Both the position numbers and the translations under genes were made by a program. The notes beneath the pieces are model-generated. The model made no database searches, had not been told where the DNA came from, and saw only the letters and a program-made list of their open reading frames with translations. Below, one piece after another: positions 16,266 to 24,956 of a stretch of 64,000 bases of DNA (positions are counted from its first letter, which is position 1; each line of letters starts with the position of its first letter). Location of the stretch: positions 5,518,001 through 5,582,000 of the forward strand of contig NZ_FMHY01000002.1 of the NCBI RefSeq assembly GCF_900090225.1, given 5' to 3'. Source of the stretch: Micromonospora eburnea (GTDB lineage: Bacteria > Actinomycetota > Actinomycetes > Mycobacteriales > Micromonosporaceae).

Positions 16266-16435
16266 CGCGATTCTCCAAGGTCGTGGAGTGACCCGGGTCG
16301 CGGTGAGTCAGGAGGCGCGACCCGGAGGAGGGCATGGCAGGAGAAGCTCATGGCGATCCATGGCCTCATCTCCCCTGCGCCCACGACGGTCGCGTGTCCG
16401 CGCGACGGCACTCTAACCCATGATCCGGATACGCC

Positions 16436-16474
16436 GCGCCCCCGCTGCCTCGGGCCAAGGGGCAGCGGGGGCGC
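16436..16474 (-). terminator. GC-rich hairpin after the NCS2 permease gene
   Basis: Arms GCGCCCCCGCTGCC (16436-16449) and GGCAGCGGGGGCGC (16461-16474) pair over 14 bp around an 11-nt loop, 13 bp beyond the permease stop codon. There is no clear U tract. Confidence 0.75.
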
Positions 16475-16487
16475 GACGAGGATCCGG

Positions 16488-17972
16488 TCAGCTGACGCCG
16501 GTAACCGCCTTGACCAGGTTGATCCCGAAGTAGATCACGAACGCGACGGAGACCGCCCACATCAGCGGGTGGATCGTCCGGGCCTTGCCCTGCGCCACCC
16601 GGATCGCCACCCAGCTGATGAAGCCGGCGCCGATGCCGTTGGTGATGGAGTAGGTGAACGGCATGAGCGTCATGGTCAGGAACGCCGGGACCGCGATGCC
16701 CACGTCGGTGAGGTCGATCTCCTTGACCTGGCGGATCATCAGCGCGCCGACGACCACCAGGGCCGGGCCGGCCGCCTCGCTCGGCACCAGCGACACCAGC
16801 GGGGTGAGCAGCAGCGCGCCGAAGAAGAGCAGACCGGTGACCACGCTGGTCAGGCCGGTACGCCCACCGTCGGCGATGCCCGAGGAGGACTCGACGTAGG
16901 TGGTGGCCGAGGAGGCGCTACCCGCGCCACCGGCGACCGCGGCGACACCGTCGACGAAGAGCACCTTGCCCAGTCGGGGCATGTCGGTGCCGTCCGCGTT
17001 GGTCAGGCCGGCCTGCTTGGCCAGGCCGACGGTCGTGCCCATCACGTCGAAGAAGTCGGCGAGCACCAGGGTGAAGACCAGCAGCAGGGCGGTCATCAGG
17101 CCGACGTTCGCGAACGCGCCGAACGACACGTTGCCGACCAGGTGCAGGTCGGGCTTCTGCCAGAGCGGGTCCGGCAGGGTCGGCACGTTGAGGCGCCACC
17201 CGTCCGGGTTGGGCTTGCCGTCGGCGAGGACCGCCCCACCCGGCTTGGCCAGGGCGTTGACGATCACCGCGAGGACGGTGGTGGCGACGATGCCGATCAG
17301 GACGCCGGCCTTCACCTTGCGGGCGACCAGGATGCCGGTGACCAGCAGGCCGACCAGGAAGACGACCGTGGGCCAACCGTGCAGCGTGCCGTTGGGGCCC
17401 GAGCCGAGCTGTAGCGGCACGCCGCTGCCGGCCCGGACGAAACCGCCGTCGACGAAGCCGATCAGCGCGATGAACAGGCCGATACCGGCGGCGATGGCCG
17501 CCTTCAGCTCGGCGGGGATGGCCCGGAAGACGGCCTTCCGGAAGCCGGTCAGCACCAGCACGGTGATGATCAGACCCTCGATGACGACCAGGCCCATCGC
17601 CTCGGCCCAGCTCATCTGGGAGGCGACGGCGTACGCGACGAAGGCGTTGAGCCCGAGCCCGGTCGCCACACCGAACGGCACCCGGCCGACGATCCCCATC
17701 ATGATCGTCATGACCGCGGCGACCAGCGCGGTGACGCCGGCGACCGCCCCCATGCCGAGGATCTTGCCGTCGGCGTCCGGGGCCGTGCCGATGATCAGCG
17801 GGTTGAGCACGACGATGTACGCCATCGTCGCGAAGGTGGTGATTCCGGCGAGCACCTCGCGCTTGACCGTCGAGCCACGGCGGGTGATCTCGAAGAAGCG
17901 GTCGAGACGGCCGCGCTCGGCGGGTTCCGCCGACTCGACCGGGGCAGCAGGATCCTGCGTAGTCACGCTCAT
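16488..17972 (-). CDS. NCS2-family purine permease
   Basis: 494 aa from ATG 17970-17972. The protein starts with a short acidic tail and DRFFEITRRGSTVKREVLAG, the typical start of the AzgA/PbuG-like subgroup of NCS2 transporters, then MAYIVVLNPLIIG. Family motifs include GVATGLGLNAFVAYAV, FTLVLADFFDVMGTTVGLAK (the nucleobase-binding helix) and SSSATTYVESSSGIADGGRT. About 12-14 membrane helices are expected. It should import hypoxanthine, guanine or adenine with protons. GGAG lies about 11 bp before the start. The gene is monocistronic, ending at a hairpin. Confidence 0.93.
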   Translation of the reverse strand: MSVTTQDPAAPVESAEPAERGRLDRFFEITRRGSTVKREVLAGITTFATMAYIVVLNPLIIGTAPDADGKILGMGAVAGVTALVAAVMTIMMGIVGRVPFGVATGLGLNAFVAYAVASQMSWAEAMGLVVIEGLIITVLVLTGFRKAVFRAIPAELKAAIAAGIGLFIALIGFVDGGFVRAGSGVPLQLGSGPNGTLHGWPTVVFLVGLLVTGILVARKVKAGVLIGIVATTVLAVIVNALAKPGGAVLADGKPNPDGWRLNVPTLPDPLWQKPDLHLVGNVSFGAFANVGLMTALLLVFTLVLADFFDVMGTTVGLAKQAGLTNADGTDMPRLGKVLFVDGVAAVAGGAGSASSATTYVESSSGIADGGRTGLTSVVTGLLFFGALLLTPLVSLVPSEAAGPALVVVGALMIRQVKEIDLTDVGIAVPAFLTMTLMPFTYSITNGIGAGFISWVAIRVAQGKARTIHPLMWAVSVAFVIYFGINLVKAVTGVS

Positions 17973-18223
17973 GGCGTGGCTTACTCCGTTCCGGGTTGGC
18001 CCGCCGGACGCACCGTTCGGGCGGTGGGGGTGCAGTCGTCCCGATTCGGTTGGCCCGGAGAACGTCGGAACGGCTGGGCTCCACGGATCCCCGTGAAGCA
18101 CTACGAAGCCGCAACCCGAGCAGGGGAAGCGACTTCGCGCCTCCAGCTTAACCGCCGGGTAACGGCAGTTGACCTGCCCCTACCCTTACCGCCGCAGTGA
18201 GGGTGGGCAACGTCACGCCACGG

Positions 18224-18838
18224 TCAGCCGGGGCAGGGCCCGGCGAAGAGCGAGACGACCACCCGGACCGGCCGGGCATTCTCGGCCGTGACGTCCAGTG
18301 GCACGCAGCGGCGCCCCTTGACGAAGAACCCGCCGACGAACCAGGTGTCGCCGTCCGGGCAGGCGGCGAACCGTACCCCTTCCACCGGGCGGAACTCCCA
18401 CGCCTGACCGTATTTCAGGCCGGCGTAACCACGAGCCTCCGGGCCGATCATGACCGTCGCGGTCGCGCCGGCCCGGACGCCCACCCCGACCTTGTAGTGG
18501 CCCCCGTCAGCGTCCTGGTAGCCGAAGGCAGCCGGATCACCGGTCGTCATCGCTTTCAGGCCCCGCCAGACCACCGGACCGGCGACGACGTCATCGGGGC
18601 CGGACGGGGTCGGCATCGGTTCGATCATGTGTGACTCACCGGGCCCGCAGCTGACGGGCCGGGGAACCTCGTCCGCCTCGGGGCCGGTCGCCACGGCGGC
18701 GGCGTCAACCATCGTGCTGGCGGTGGCCGCCGGGCTGGCCGTGGTCACGACCGGCCGGCCGGCGCGGTCCTCCGGCGTGCAGCCGTTGACCATCAGCAGC
18801 GCGGTGACGCCCGCGAGGGCACCCACCTCTCTCCGCAT
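18224..18838 (-). CDS. Hypothetical lipoprotein
   Basis: 204 aa. Residues 1-20 form a signal peptide with a lipobox-like VNGC (Cys20), so the protein is probably anchored to the outer face of the membrane. A Thr/Ala/Pro-rich linker (20-60) is followed by a compact domain with Cys in VSCGPGES, RFAACPDG, GRRCVPLD and AGPCPG, which could form two disulfides. No family is recognised. It stands alone. Confidence 0.7.
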   Translation of the reverse strand: MRREVGALAGVTALLMVNGCTPEDRAGRPVVTTASPAATASTMVDAAAVATGPEADEVPRPVSCGPGESHMIEPMPTPSGPDDVVAGPVVWRGLKAMTTGDPAAFGYQDADGGHYKVGVGVRAGATATVMIGPEARGYAGLKYGQAWEFRPVEGVRFAACPDGDTWFVGGFFVKGRRCVPLDVTAENARPVRVVVSLFAGPCPG

Positions 18839-19019
18839 CGCCGACCTCCCGCCTACACCCTAGGGACCCCGTCAACTCGGCGTCCCGGGCACGAGATCTT
18901 GGCAGGAAACGGCCCGCACCGGGGCCGAAATCCACCAAGATCTCCCCGAGGGCCATCGGTTGCCGTGGCGGTTGCAAAACGGGGATGCGTCGTGAATCCG
19001 ACCTTGGCACGCTCAGCGG

Positions 19020-19766
19020 ATGCAGACGACTGACGACCTCGCAGCTTCCCGCTATGCGCGGATGCGATGGAACACCCCGTTGTCGGAGGAACATGCGGCG
19101 CTGCTTCTGCAGCGGCTCGACATCCGGCCGGGCGTGCGCGTGCTTGATCTCGGCTGCGGGTGGGGCGAGTTGCTGCTGCGGGCGGTTGCCGCCGGAGGAG
19201 TGAGCGGCGCAACCGTGACGACCGGCGTCGGTGTCGATACGGATGATGCCGCTCTCGCGAGGGGGCGGGCGCTGGCGGCTGACCGGTCGTTGGACAGGCA
19301 GGTCACCTTCGTGGAGGGGGAAGCGGCCGCCTCGCGGGAGTCAGGCGACCGCGTGCTGTGCGTTGGCGCCTCGCACGCCTTCGGCGGGACGGCCGATGCT
19401 CTCCGGGCGCTCGCCGAGTCCGTACGGCCTGGTGGCCGGCTCCTGTTCGGCGACGCGTACTGGGAGCAGCCACCAACGGCCGAGGCGGTAGAGATCTTCG
19501 GGGAGAAGATGGTGCCGCTCGCGGATCTCATCGAGCAGGCCCATGGGCTGGGCTGGCGAGTTCTGCACTTCAGCACCGCCGACCAGCGGGAGTGGGACGA
19601 CTTCGAGTCCACCTGGCGCGCGAGCCGGCAGGAATGGCTGCTGCAACACCCGGGAGACCCTCGCGCGGCGGACCTTCAGAAGGAACTCGATGACCGGCTA
19701 CGCGAATACGTCGGCGTCTATCGCGGCATTCTGGGAATTGGGTACTTCGTCCTCGGTCGTGCCTGA
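19020..19766 (+). CDS. Class I SAM-dependent methyltransferase
   Basis: 248 aa from ATG 19020-19022. Motif I is VRVLDLGCGWGELLLRAVAA (about 39-58), and motif II includes GVGVDTDDAALARGRAL with the acidic ribose-binding residue. Motif post-I is VLCVGASHAFGG and motif III VRPGGRLLFGDAYWEQPP. The C-terminal LQKELDDRLREYVGVYRGIL is helical. The sequence resembles small-molecule methyltransferases; the acceptor is unknown. There is little space for a ribosome-binding site, so translation may be leaderless. The gene ends just before tRNA-Val. Confidence 0.9.
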   Translation: MQTTDDLAASRYARMRWNTPLSEEHAALLLQRLDIRPGVRVLDLGCGWGELLLRAVAAGGVSGATVTTGVGVDTDDAALARGRALAADRSLDRQVTFVEGEAAASRESGDRVLCVGASHAFGGTADALRALAESVRPGGRLLFGDAYWEQPPTAEAVEIFGEKMVPLADLIEQAHGLGWRVLHFSTADQREWDDFESTWRASRQEWLLQHPGDPRAADLQKELDDRLREYVGVYRGILGIGYFVLGRA

Positions 19767-19792
19767 TCAGATGGTCGTGCCCGATCAGGTGA

Positions 19793-19867
19793 TGGTGGGC
19801 GCGGCAGGTTTCGAACCTGCGACCCCTCGCTTGTAAGGCGAGTGCTCTCCCACTGAGCTACGCGCCC
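19793..19867 (-). tRNA. tRNA-Val (anticodon UAC)
   Basis: On the minus strand the sequence folds as a full cloverleaf: acceptor GGGCGCG/CGCGCCC, D arm with GTAGCTCAGTGGGAGAGC, anticodon stem CTCGC/GCGAG with loop CTTACAA (anticodon TAC, Val), and T arm GCAGGTTCGAAACCTGC. The CCA end is encoded (19793-19795). The body is 72 nt plus CCA. It reads valine GUA codons, which are rare in this GC-rich genome. Confidence 0.97.
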
Positions 19868-19951
19868 GGAACGCCCGTACGGCGGGCCGGAGGTCCGGCA
19901 AGCTTACCTGCCGGCCTCCGGTCCGGTCGAACGGCGTGCCTGAAGGTGGGA

Positions 19952-20416
19952 TCAGGCGGCGGCTTCGGCCAGGGCCTTGCGCCAGCCCTGCTGGTCCCGG
20001 GCCTCGCCGGGCAGGTTCATCTCGGCGAACCGGACCACGCCGGCCTTGTCGATGACGAAGGTGCCCCGGTTGGCGATGCCCGCGACGTCGTTGAAGACGC
20101 CGTACGCCTGGGCCACCGCGCCGTGCGGCCAGAAGTCGGCCAGCATCGGGAACTCGTAGCCCTCACGGTCGGCCCAGATCTTGTGGGAGTACACCGAGTC
20201 GACGCTGACGGTCAGCACCTGGACGTCGTCGTTGACGTACTCGTTGAGGTTGTCCCGCACCTCGCAGAGCTCGCCCTGGCAGATGCCGGTGAAGGCGAGC
20301 GGGTAGAACACCAGGAGCACGGTGCGCCTGCCGCGGAAGTCGGAGAGCCGGACCTCCTGGTTGTTCTGGTCCTTGAGCACGAAGTCCGGCGCCTCGGCGC
20401 CAACCTCGATCGGCAT
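19952..20416 (-). CDS. ahpE: AhpE-type 1-Cys peroxiredoxin
   Basis: 154 aa from ATG 20414-20416, with AAGGAG upstream. The peroxidatic Cys46 sits in the signature FYPLAFTGICQGELCEVRD. Residues around WADREGYEFPMLADFWPHGA and the C-terminal GVVRFAEMNLPGEARD match AhpE of mycobacteria. It reduces peroxides using mycothiol/mycoredoxin-type partners (family knowledge). A second Cys (51) is present in the active-site helix. It neighbours the DUF3052 gene, as in Mycobacterium tuberculosis (ahpE next to Rv2239c), which supports the name. Confidence 0.92.
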   Translation of the reverse strand: MPIEVGAEAPDFVLKDQNNQEVRLSDFRGRRTVLLVFYPLAFTGICQGELCEVRDNLNEYVNDDVQVLTVSVDSVYSHKIWADREGYEFPMLADFWPHGAVAQAYGVFNDVAGIANRGTFVIDKAGVVRFAEMNLPGEARDQQGWRKALAEAAA

Positions 20417-20494
20417 GGGAACTCCTTGGATCGGGTCTGGAGATGATCAGCCTGCCACACCCGGCGACGGGCGCCGCCGGGTGGCGTACGGGGG

Positions 20495-20932
20495 TTACTT
20501 GCGGCTCTTCGACCCGCGCCGGAGCACGAGCCGGGCACCGCTCCAGTCCCGACCCGCGTTGATCGTCGAGGTCTGCTGGAGGCCGGCGGTCTGGGCGCTC
20601 TCCGCGACCTCGCTCGGCTCGACGTGACCGTCCCGGCCGGCCTTGGGCGTCAGGAGCCAGACCACCCCGTTGTCGGCCAGCGGCCCGAGTGCGTCAACGA
20701 GGAGCTCGAAGAGGTCACCGTCGCCGTCTCGGTACCAGACGAGAACCGCGTCGACCACCTCGTCGGTGTCCTCGTCGACCAGCTCTCCACAGCGGTCGGT
20801 CAGGGCGTCCCGGAGATCCTGGTCGACGTCGTCGTCGTAGCCCATCTCCATGACGACCATCCCCGGCTCGATCCCGAACCGGTCCGCCAGGCTGCGTACC
20901 CCGTCGGCGGCCTGACCAGCGGTCGCGCTCAC
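20495..20932 (-). CDS. DUF3052 family protein
   Basis: 145 aa from GTG 20930-20932. This start is chosen because AGGAGG lies 9 bp upstream (overlapping an in-frame ATG that would be too close to any ribosome site). The sequence (SLADRFGIEPGMVVMEMGYD, then VDEDTDEVVDAVLVWYRDGD and NGVVWLLTPKAGRDGHVEPS) is the conserved actinobacterial DUF3052 family. It is acidic and soluble. In mycobacteria it is encoded between ahpE and aceE; here the same order holds with an E1 dehydrogenase gene in between. Function unknown; a link to pyruvate or lipid metabolism is inferred from context only. Confidence 0.88.
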   Translation of the reverse strand: MSATAGQAADGVRSLADRFGIEPGMVVMEMGYDDDVDQDLRDALTDRCGELVDEDTDEVVDAVLVWYRDGDGDLFELLVDALGPLADNGVVWLLTPKAGRDGHVEPSEVAESAQTAGLQQTSTINAGRDWSGARLVLRRGSKSRK

Positions 20933-21044
20933 TGTCGCGTGCCTCCTCATCTCATCCCTGCTCGTGGCGTCGTCCGACGCCGTCGCGCCAAGTCCACACA
21001 GTTTGTGGCCCCCCGCGCAAGTGGCGCACCGGGTGGAACGGAAT

Positions 21045-23726
21045 TTACCGTGCCAGCAGCGTGCGGGCACCCTGGGTAATGGCTTCCTCGGAGACCAGAA
21101 CCTGCCGCGCCGCCGGACCTAATGGTACAAAACAGTCAAGGCCGGCAACTCTTCGCGCCGCCCCGACGTATCCGCCGTCCACCAGCGCGGCGATCACTCC
21201 CTCTCCCACCCCGCCCGACCGACGGGTCTCGTCCACGATCAGCACCCGGCCGGTGGCCGAGGACTCCCGGACGATGTCGGCCACCGGCAGCGGGGCGAGC
21301 CAGCGCAGGTCCACCACCCGGCTGCCGATCCCCTCGTCGGCGAGGGTGGCCGCGGCCCGCAGCGACATCCGCACCCCGTTGCCGAAGGTGATGATGGTGA
21401 GATCCTCGGCGGAGCCGACCCCGTACACCCGGGCCCGGCCGACCGGCACGTGGCGTGCGGCCCAGGCGCCCGGCTCGGCGTACTCGCCCAGCCATTCGCC
21501 GTCGCCGTCCGCGTAGAGGTCCCGGGTGTGGTAGAGCGCGATCGGCTCCAGGAACGCGCAGACGCTCCCGTCCACCGCCGCGGCGGCCAGGCACGTCCGC
21601 AGCATCGGCGCGGCGTCGTCCGGCCGCGCCGGCACCGCGATCACCAGCCCCGGCACGTCCCGGAGTACGGCCACCGAGTTGTCGTTGTGGAAGTGCCCGC
21701 CGAACCCCTCCTGGTAGGCCAGCCCGGCCACCCGGACCACCATCGGGTTCCGGTACGCCCCCTGCGAGAAGAACCGCATGGTGGCGGCCTCGCCCCGGAG
21801 CTGGTCCTCGGCGTTGTGCAGGTACGCCAGATACTGGATCTCCGGCACCGGCAGCATCCCGGCGACGCCCGCGCCCAGCCCGAGCCCGAGGATCGAGGTC
21901 TCGTCGAGCAGCGTGTCGAAGACCCGGGCCGCCCCGAACCTGTCCCGCAGCCCCTTGGTCACCCCGTACACCCCGCCCTTGGCGGCGACGTCCTCGCCGA
22001 AGACGGCCATCCCCGGGTGGTCCAGCATCCCGTCGGCGAGCGCCGCGTTGATGCTCTGCGCCAGGGTCAGCGGCCCAGCCAGCTCCGGCGGCTTGCCGCC
22101 GAACGCCTCGGCCCGGGCGCCCGCGTTCGGCCCGGCCGCGCGGGCCGCCGCGTCGGCCACCGCCCGGGAGACCCGGGCCGGTCGGCGTGGGGCCAGCTCC
22201 GCCACCACCTCGGCCGGGGACGCCAGTTTCGGCTCGTCGAGCACCTCCTCGGCGATCCGGCGGAGCTGCCAGCCGCGTTCGTCGTACCGGGCCAGCAGTT
22301 CCTCGCCGGTGGCGTGGCCCGCCGTCACCAGCAGCCGCGCCGTGGCCAGCAACGGGTCACGCGCCAGGTCCGCGCCGATCTCGGCCGGGCTCCGGTACGC
22401 GGTCTCCGCGTCGGCCTCGGCGTGACCCATCAGCCGTACGGTGGTCAGGTGCAGCACCGCCGGCCGGCGGTGCCGGCGCACCCAGCCCGCCGCCTGCTCC
22501 GCCACCCGGTACGTCTCGACGGGGTCGGTGCCGTCGGCGGCGAAATACCGGATCCCCGGCCTGGCCCGCAACGTCGCCTCGACCCAGCCCTGCGGCGAGC
22601 GCACGCTGATGCCGAGGCCGTTGTCCTCGCACACGAACAGGACCGGGATACGCAGCCCGGTGTGGTCGTACCAGCCGGCGGTGTTGAACGCGGCGGTGGC
22701 GGTGGCGTGGTTGACCGAGGCGTCCCCGAACGAGCAGACCACGATCGCGTCCGACGGCCACGGGGCGGTGGCGGTGTCCCCGCCGGACTCGGGCGTCACC
22801 GCGCCGGGCCGCCGGCCGCCACCGACCCGGCGCAGCCGTTCCAGGGCGAGCCCCATGCCGACCGCTCGGGGCAGGTGGGACGCGATGGTGGAGGTCGTCG
22901 GGATGACCGCCAGGTCGGGATGGCCGAACACCTTGTGCCGCCCTCCGGCGATCGGCTCCCGCGCCGAGGCGACCACGCCGCGCAGCACGTCCCGCGCCGC
23001 CTGCGCGTACCCGTCATCGGGATCCACTGCGGGCAGCGCCGGACCGGCCCCGCTGCCGGCCGCCGGGGGCACCGAGTCGGGAACGTCCGGAGCCTCGCCG
23101 GACCGGGCGGGCAGGGCACCGGCGTTGGGCGGGACCTCGACGGGCACGTCCCCGCCCAATTCGGCGGACGGGCCGACGGCTGACGACGGGCCGGCGGGCG
23201 GGGAGGCGTCAGCGCCCGAGGTCGAGCCGGCGGTCGGGGACGGGCTCGCGTCCGGCGACGGGTGAGCGGTGGAGGTCGGCGGCGGGCGGTCGGGGTCGGC
23301 GGTGCCCGGGGCCGCCGCCTCGGGTCCGGCGTCGTCGCCGGCGGCCGGCCGCCCGCTCGGGGGCGCGGTCGGAAAGTCCCCCGCCGCCTGGGCGGCACGG
23401 ACACAGTAGAAGCCACCGGACCGGTAGTGCAGCAGGGCGGGGTCGGTCGGCCGCAGGGCGGCGGCGACGGCCGCGTTGCCTTCGTGGCCCGCCGAGCCGA
23501 TCGTGTAGTAGCCCTCCCCGAAGCCGCGTAGCCACCGGGCGGCGAGGTCCAGCAGCCGGCTGGTCGCCTGAGCGTCGAAGAGGGCCAGTGCCTGCGCTCC
23601 GGTCAGCGGTCCACCGTCGGGCAGCCACTCGGCCAGGTCACGGCGCTGGTCCGGCCCGCCGAGCGCGCCCAGAGCCTCCCGGAACCGGTCGTCGAGATCT
23701 TGCGGGGTGGTCACGTCGGACAGCAT
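21045..23726 (-). CDS. Fused E1 alpha/beta of a branched-chain 2-oxoacid dehydrogenase-type complex
   Basis: 893 aa from ATG 23724-23726; GTG at 23741 or 23714 are alternatives, none with a strong ribosome site. Residues about 40-545 are the E1 alpha part (YYTIGSAGHEGNAAVAAALR, then IVVCSFGDASVNHATATAAF, the TPP-binding GDx motif near 330). Residues about 545-893 are the E1 beta part (MAVFGEDVAAKGGVYGVTKG, YQEGFGGHFHNDNSVAVLRD, VLIVDETRRSGGVGEGVIAA). It should decarboxylate branched-chain or related 2-oxoacids with TPP. Residues about 117-238 are a Pro/Ala/Ser/Gly-rich insert inside E1 alpha, absent from the usual fold. No E2/E3 genes are near. The MarR gene lies upstream. Confidence 0.88.
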   Translation of the reverse strand: MLSDVTTPQDLDDRFREALGALGGPDQRRDLAEWLPDGGPLTGAQALALFDAQATSRLLDLAARWLRGFGEGYYTIGSAGHEGNAAVAAALRPTDPALLHYRSGGFYCVRAAQAAGDFPTAPPSGRPAAGDDAGPEAAAPGTADPDRPPPTSTAHPSPDASPSPTAGSTSGADASPPAGPSSAVGPSAELGGDVPVEVPPNAGALPARSGEAPDVPDSVPPAAGSGAGPALPAVDPDDGYAQAARDVLRGVVASAREPIAGGRHKVFGHPDLAVIPTTSTIASHLPRAVGMGLALERLRRVGGGRRPGAVTPESGGDTATAPWPSDAIVVCSFGDASVNHATATAAFNTAGWYDHTGLRIPVLFVCEDNGLGISVRSPQGWVEATLRARPGIRYFAADGTDPVETYRVAEQAAGWVRRHRRPAVLHLTTVRLMGHAEADAETAYRSPAEIGADLARDPLLATARLLVTAGHATGEELLARYDERGWQLRRIAEEVLDEPKLASPAEVVAELAPRRPARVSRAVADAAARAAGPNAGARAEAFGGKPPELAGPLTLAQSINAALADGMLDHPGMAVFGEDVAAKGGVYGVTKGLRDRFGAARVFDTLLDETSILGLGLGAGVAGMLPVPEIQYLAYLHNAEDQLRGEAATMRFFSQGAYRNPMVVRVAGLAYQEGFGGHFHNDNSVAVLRDVPGLVIAVPARPDDAAPMLRTCLAAAAVDGSVCAFLEPIALYHTRDLYADGDGEWLGEYAEPGAWAARHVPVGRARVYGVGSAEDLTIITFGNGVRMSLRAAATLADEGIGSRVVDLRWLAPLPVADIVRESSATGRVLIVDETRRSGGVGEGVIAALVDGGYVGAARRVAGLDCFVPLGPAARQVLVSEEAITQGARTLLAR

Positions 23727-23798
23727 TACCGACGGAGGCACGGGTCGCCCAGTCGGACACGATCGGACCGATCCGGGCGCGGCGCCCGCGCGGGCCTC

Positions 23799-24281
23799 CT
23801 AATCCTCGCCGCACGACTCCGGGCAGCCGCCGTCGGAGACCTTCCAGACCAGCTCCCGCAGCGTGGCCAGCTCTCCGGTGGTGAGGCCGCCGAGGAGCCG
23901 GGAGTCCGACATCACCTGCCGCACCTGGTCCCGTACGCGCCGGCCGGCCCCGGTCACCACCAGCGTCTTCTGCCGCCGGTCGGCCGGGTCGACCCGCCGT
24001 TCGACCAGCCCCGCCTGCTCCAGCCGATCGACCAGCGCGGTGACGTTGGACCGGTCGCAGCCGAGTTGCTCGGCGAGATCCCGGGCGGGCAGCGGGCGGT
24101 CGGGGTCGAGCGCGTGCAGGGCCCGGGCCGCGGCCGGGGTGAGCCCCAGCCCGGCGATCTCCTCGTCCTGGTGGTGTCGAATCGCGGCGGCGATGTGCAG
24201 GATCCGGCGCACGGTGTCCCCGGCCAGGCCGGTGCGGTCATCCACGTCGGGGCCGACGGCGGGAACGGTGGAGTGCGCCAT
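23799..24281 (-). CDS. MarR-family transcriptional regulator
   Basis: 160 aa from ATG 24279-24281. The winged helix is clear: LPARDLAEQLGCDRSNVTAL (about 64-83), then VDRLEQAGLVERRVDPADRR (wing) and QKTLVVTGAGRRVRDQVRQV. A C-terminal CPESC pair is unusual and could be a redox or metal site. It lies upstream of the E1 gene on the same strand and may control it. A perfect 8-bp inverted repeat lies 21 bp upstream of the start codon. Confidence 0.92.
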   Translation of the reverse strand: MAHSTVPAVGPDVDDRTGLAGDTVRRILHIAAAIRHHQDEEIAGLGLTPAAARALHALDPDRPLPARDLAEQLGCDRSNVTALVDRLEQAGLVERRVDPADRRQKTLVVTGAGRRVRDQVRQVMSDSRLLGGLTTGELATLRELVWKVSDGGCPESCGED

Positions 24282-24302
24282 GCCTCACATCGTACTTGCG
24301 AA

Positions 24303-24329
24303 TCAATAGTGGAGGCATCCAACTATTGA
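24303..24329. promoter_or_regulatory. MarR operator candidate
   Basis: Perfect arms TCAATAGT (24303-24310) and ACTATTGA (24322-24329) are separated by 11 bp. This AT-rich dyad just in front of the marR start codon fits a self-regulatory MarR operator. Confidence 0.65.
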
Positions 24330-24374
24330 CCGACTCACCAATCGGCCGCCGCCGCGTGACCCCGGCCCGGCGCG

Positions 24375-24779
24375 TCAGCCCCGGAGGAACGAGAAGCGGA
24401 CCGTACGGGTGGGGTTGTCGCCATTGGTGTCGACCAGACAGATCGACTGCCAGGTGCCCAGCCCCAGCCGCCCGTCGAGCACCGGCACGGTCGCGTACGG
24501 CGGGACGAACGCGGGCAGGACGTGGTCCCGGCCGTGCCCGGGTGAGCCGTGCCGGTGCCGCCAGCGGTCGTCGGCGGGGAGCAGTTCGTCGAGCGCGCGC
24601 AGCAGGTCGGTGTCGGAACCCGAGCCGGTCTCGATGATCGCCAGGCCGGCGGTGGCGTGCGGCACGAACACGTGCAGCAGGCCGTCGCCCTGGCCGGAGA
24701 CGAACCGCTCGGCCTCGGCGGTGATGTCCCGGACGGACGGCCGGGACCCGGTGTGGACGGTGATCACGTCGGTGCGCAC
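24375..24779 (-). CDS. YjbQ/UPF0047 family protein
   Basis: 134 aa from GTG 24777-24779. The sequence follows the YjbQ family: ITVHTGSRPSVRDITAEAER at the start, LLHVFVPHATAGLAIIETGS (metal-ligand His region), GHGRDHVLPAFVPPYATVPV and LGLGTWQSICLVDTNG, ending TVRFSFLRG. Members show weak thiamine-phosphate synthase activity in vitro, but the true role is unclear (family knowledge). It is divergent from aceE across a 177-bp promoter region. Confidence 0.9.
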   Translation of the reverse strand: MRTDVITVHTGSRPSVRDITAEAERFVSGQGDGLLHVFVPHATAGLAIIETGSGSDTDLLRALDELLPADDRWRHRHGSPGHGRDHVLPAFVPPYATVPVLDGRLGLGTWQSICLVDTNGDNPTRTVRFSFLRG

Positions 24780-24839
24780 ACCCGCATTCTGGCCCGACGG
24801 ATGCTCCCGCGGTTGCCGCACGACCCGATATCGCAATGT

Positions 24840-24851
24840 TACTGGCCAGTA
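24840..24851. promoter_or_regulatory. 12-bp perfect palindrome in the aceE promoter region
   Basis: TACTGGCCAGTA lies in the AT-richer middle of the yjbQ-aceE intergenic region, 105 bp upstream of the aceE start. It is a plausible operator for a pyruvate or fatty-acid regulator. No experimentally known actinobacterial site is claimed. Confidence 0.4.
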
Positions 24852-24956
24852 CCTGTGTTCAGCGTCGCGTCTGAGGGAGGGAGGCGTGACGGAACGCGCC
24901 ACGAGGGGGCAGGATGGCGCTAGAGACCAATCCCACACAGAACCGAGGGAACGCCT

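Noticed and set aside
15648..17414. 588-codon plus-strand frame
   Set aside because: Antisense to GNAT and the NCS2 permease; no domain or ribosome-binding site.
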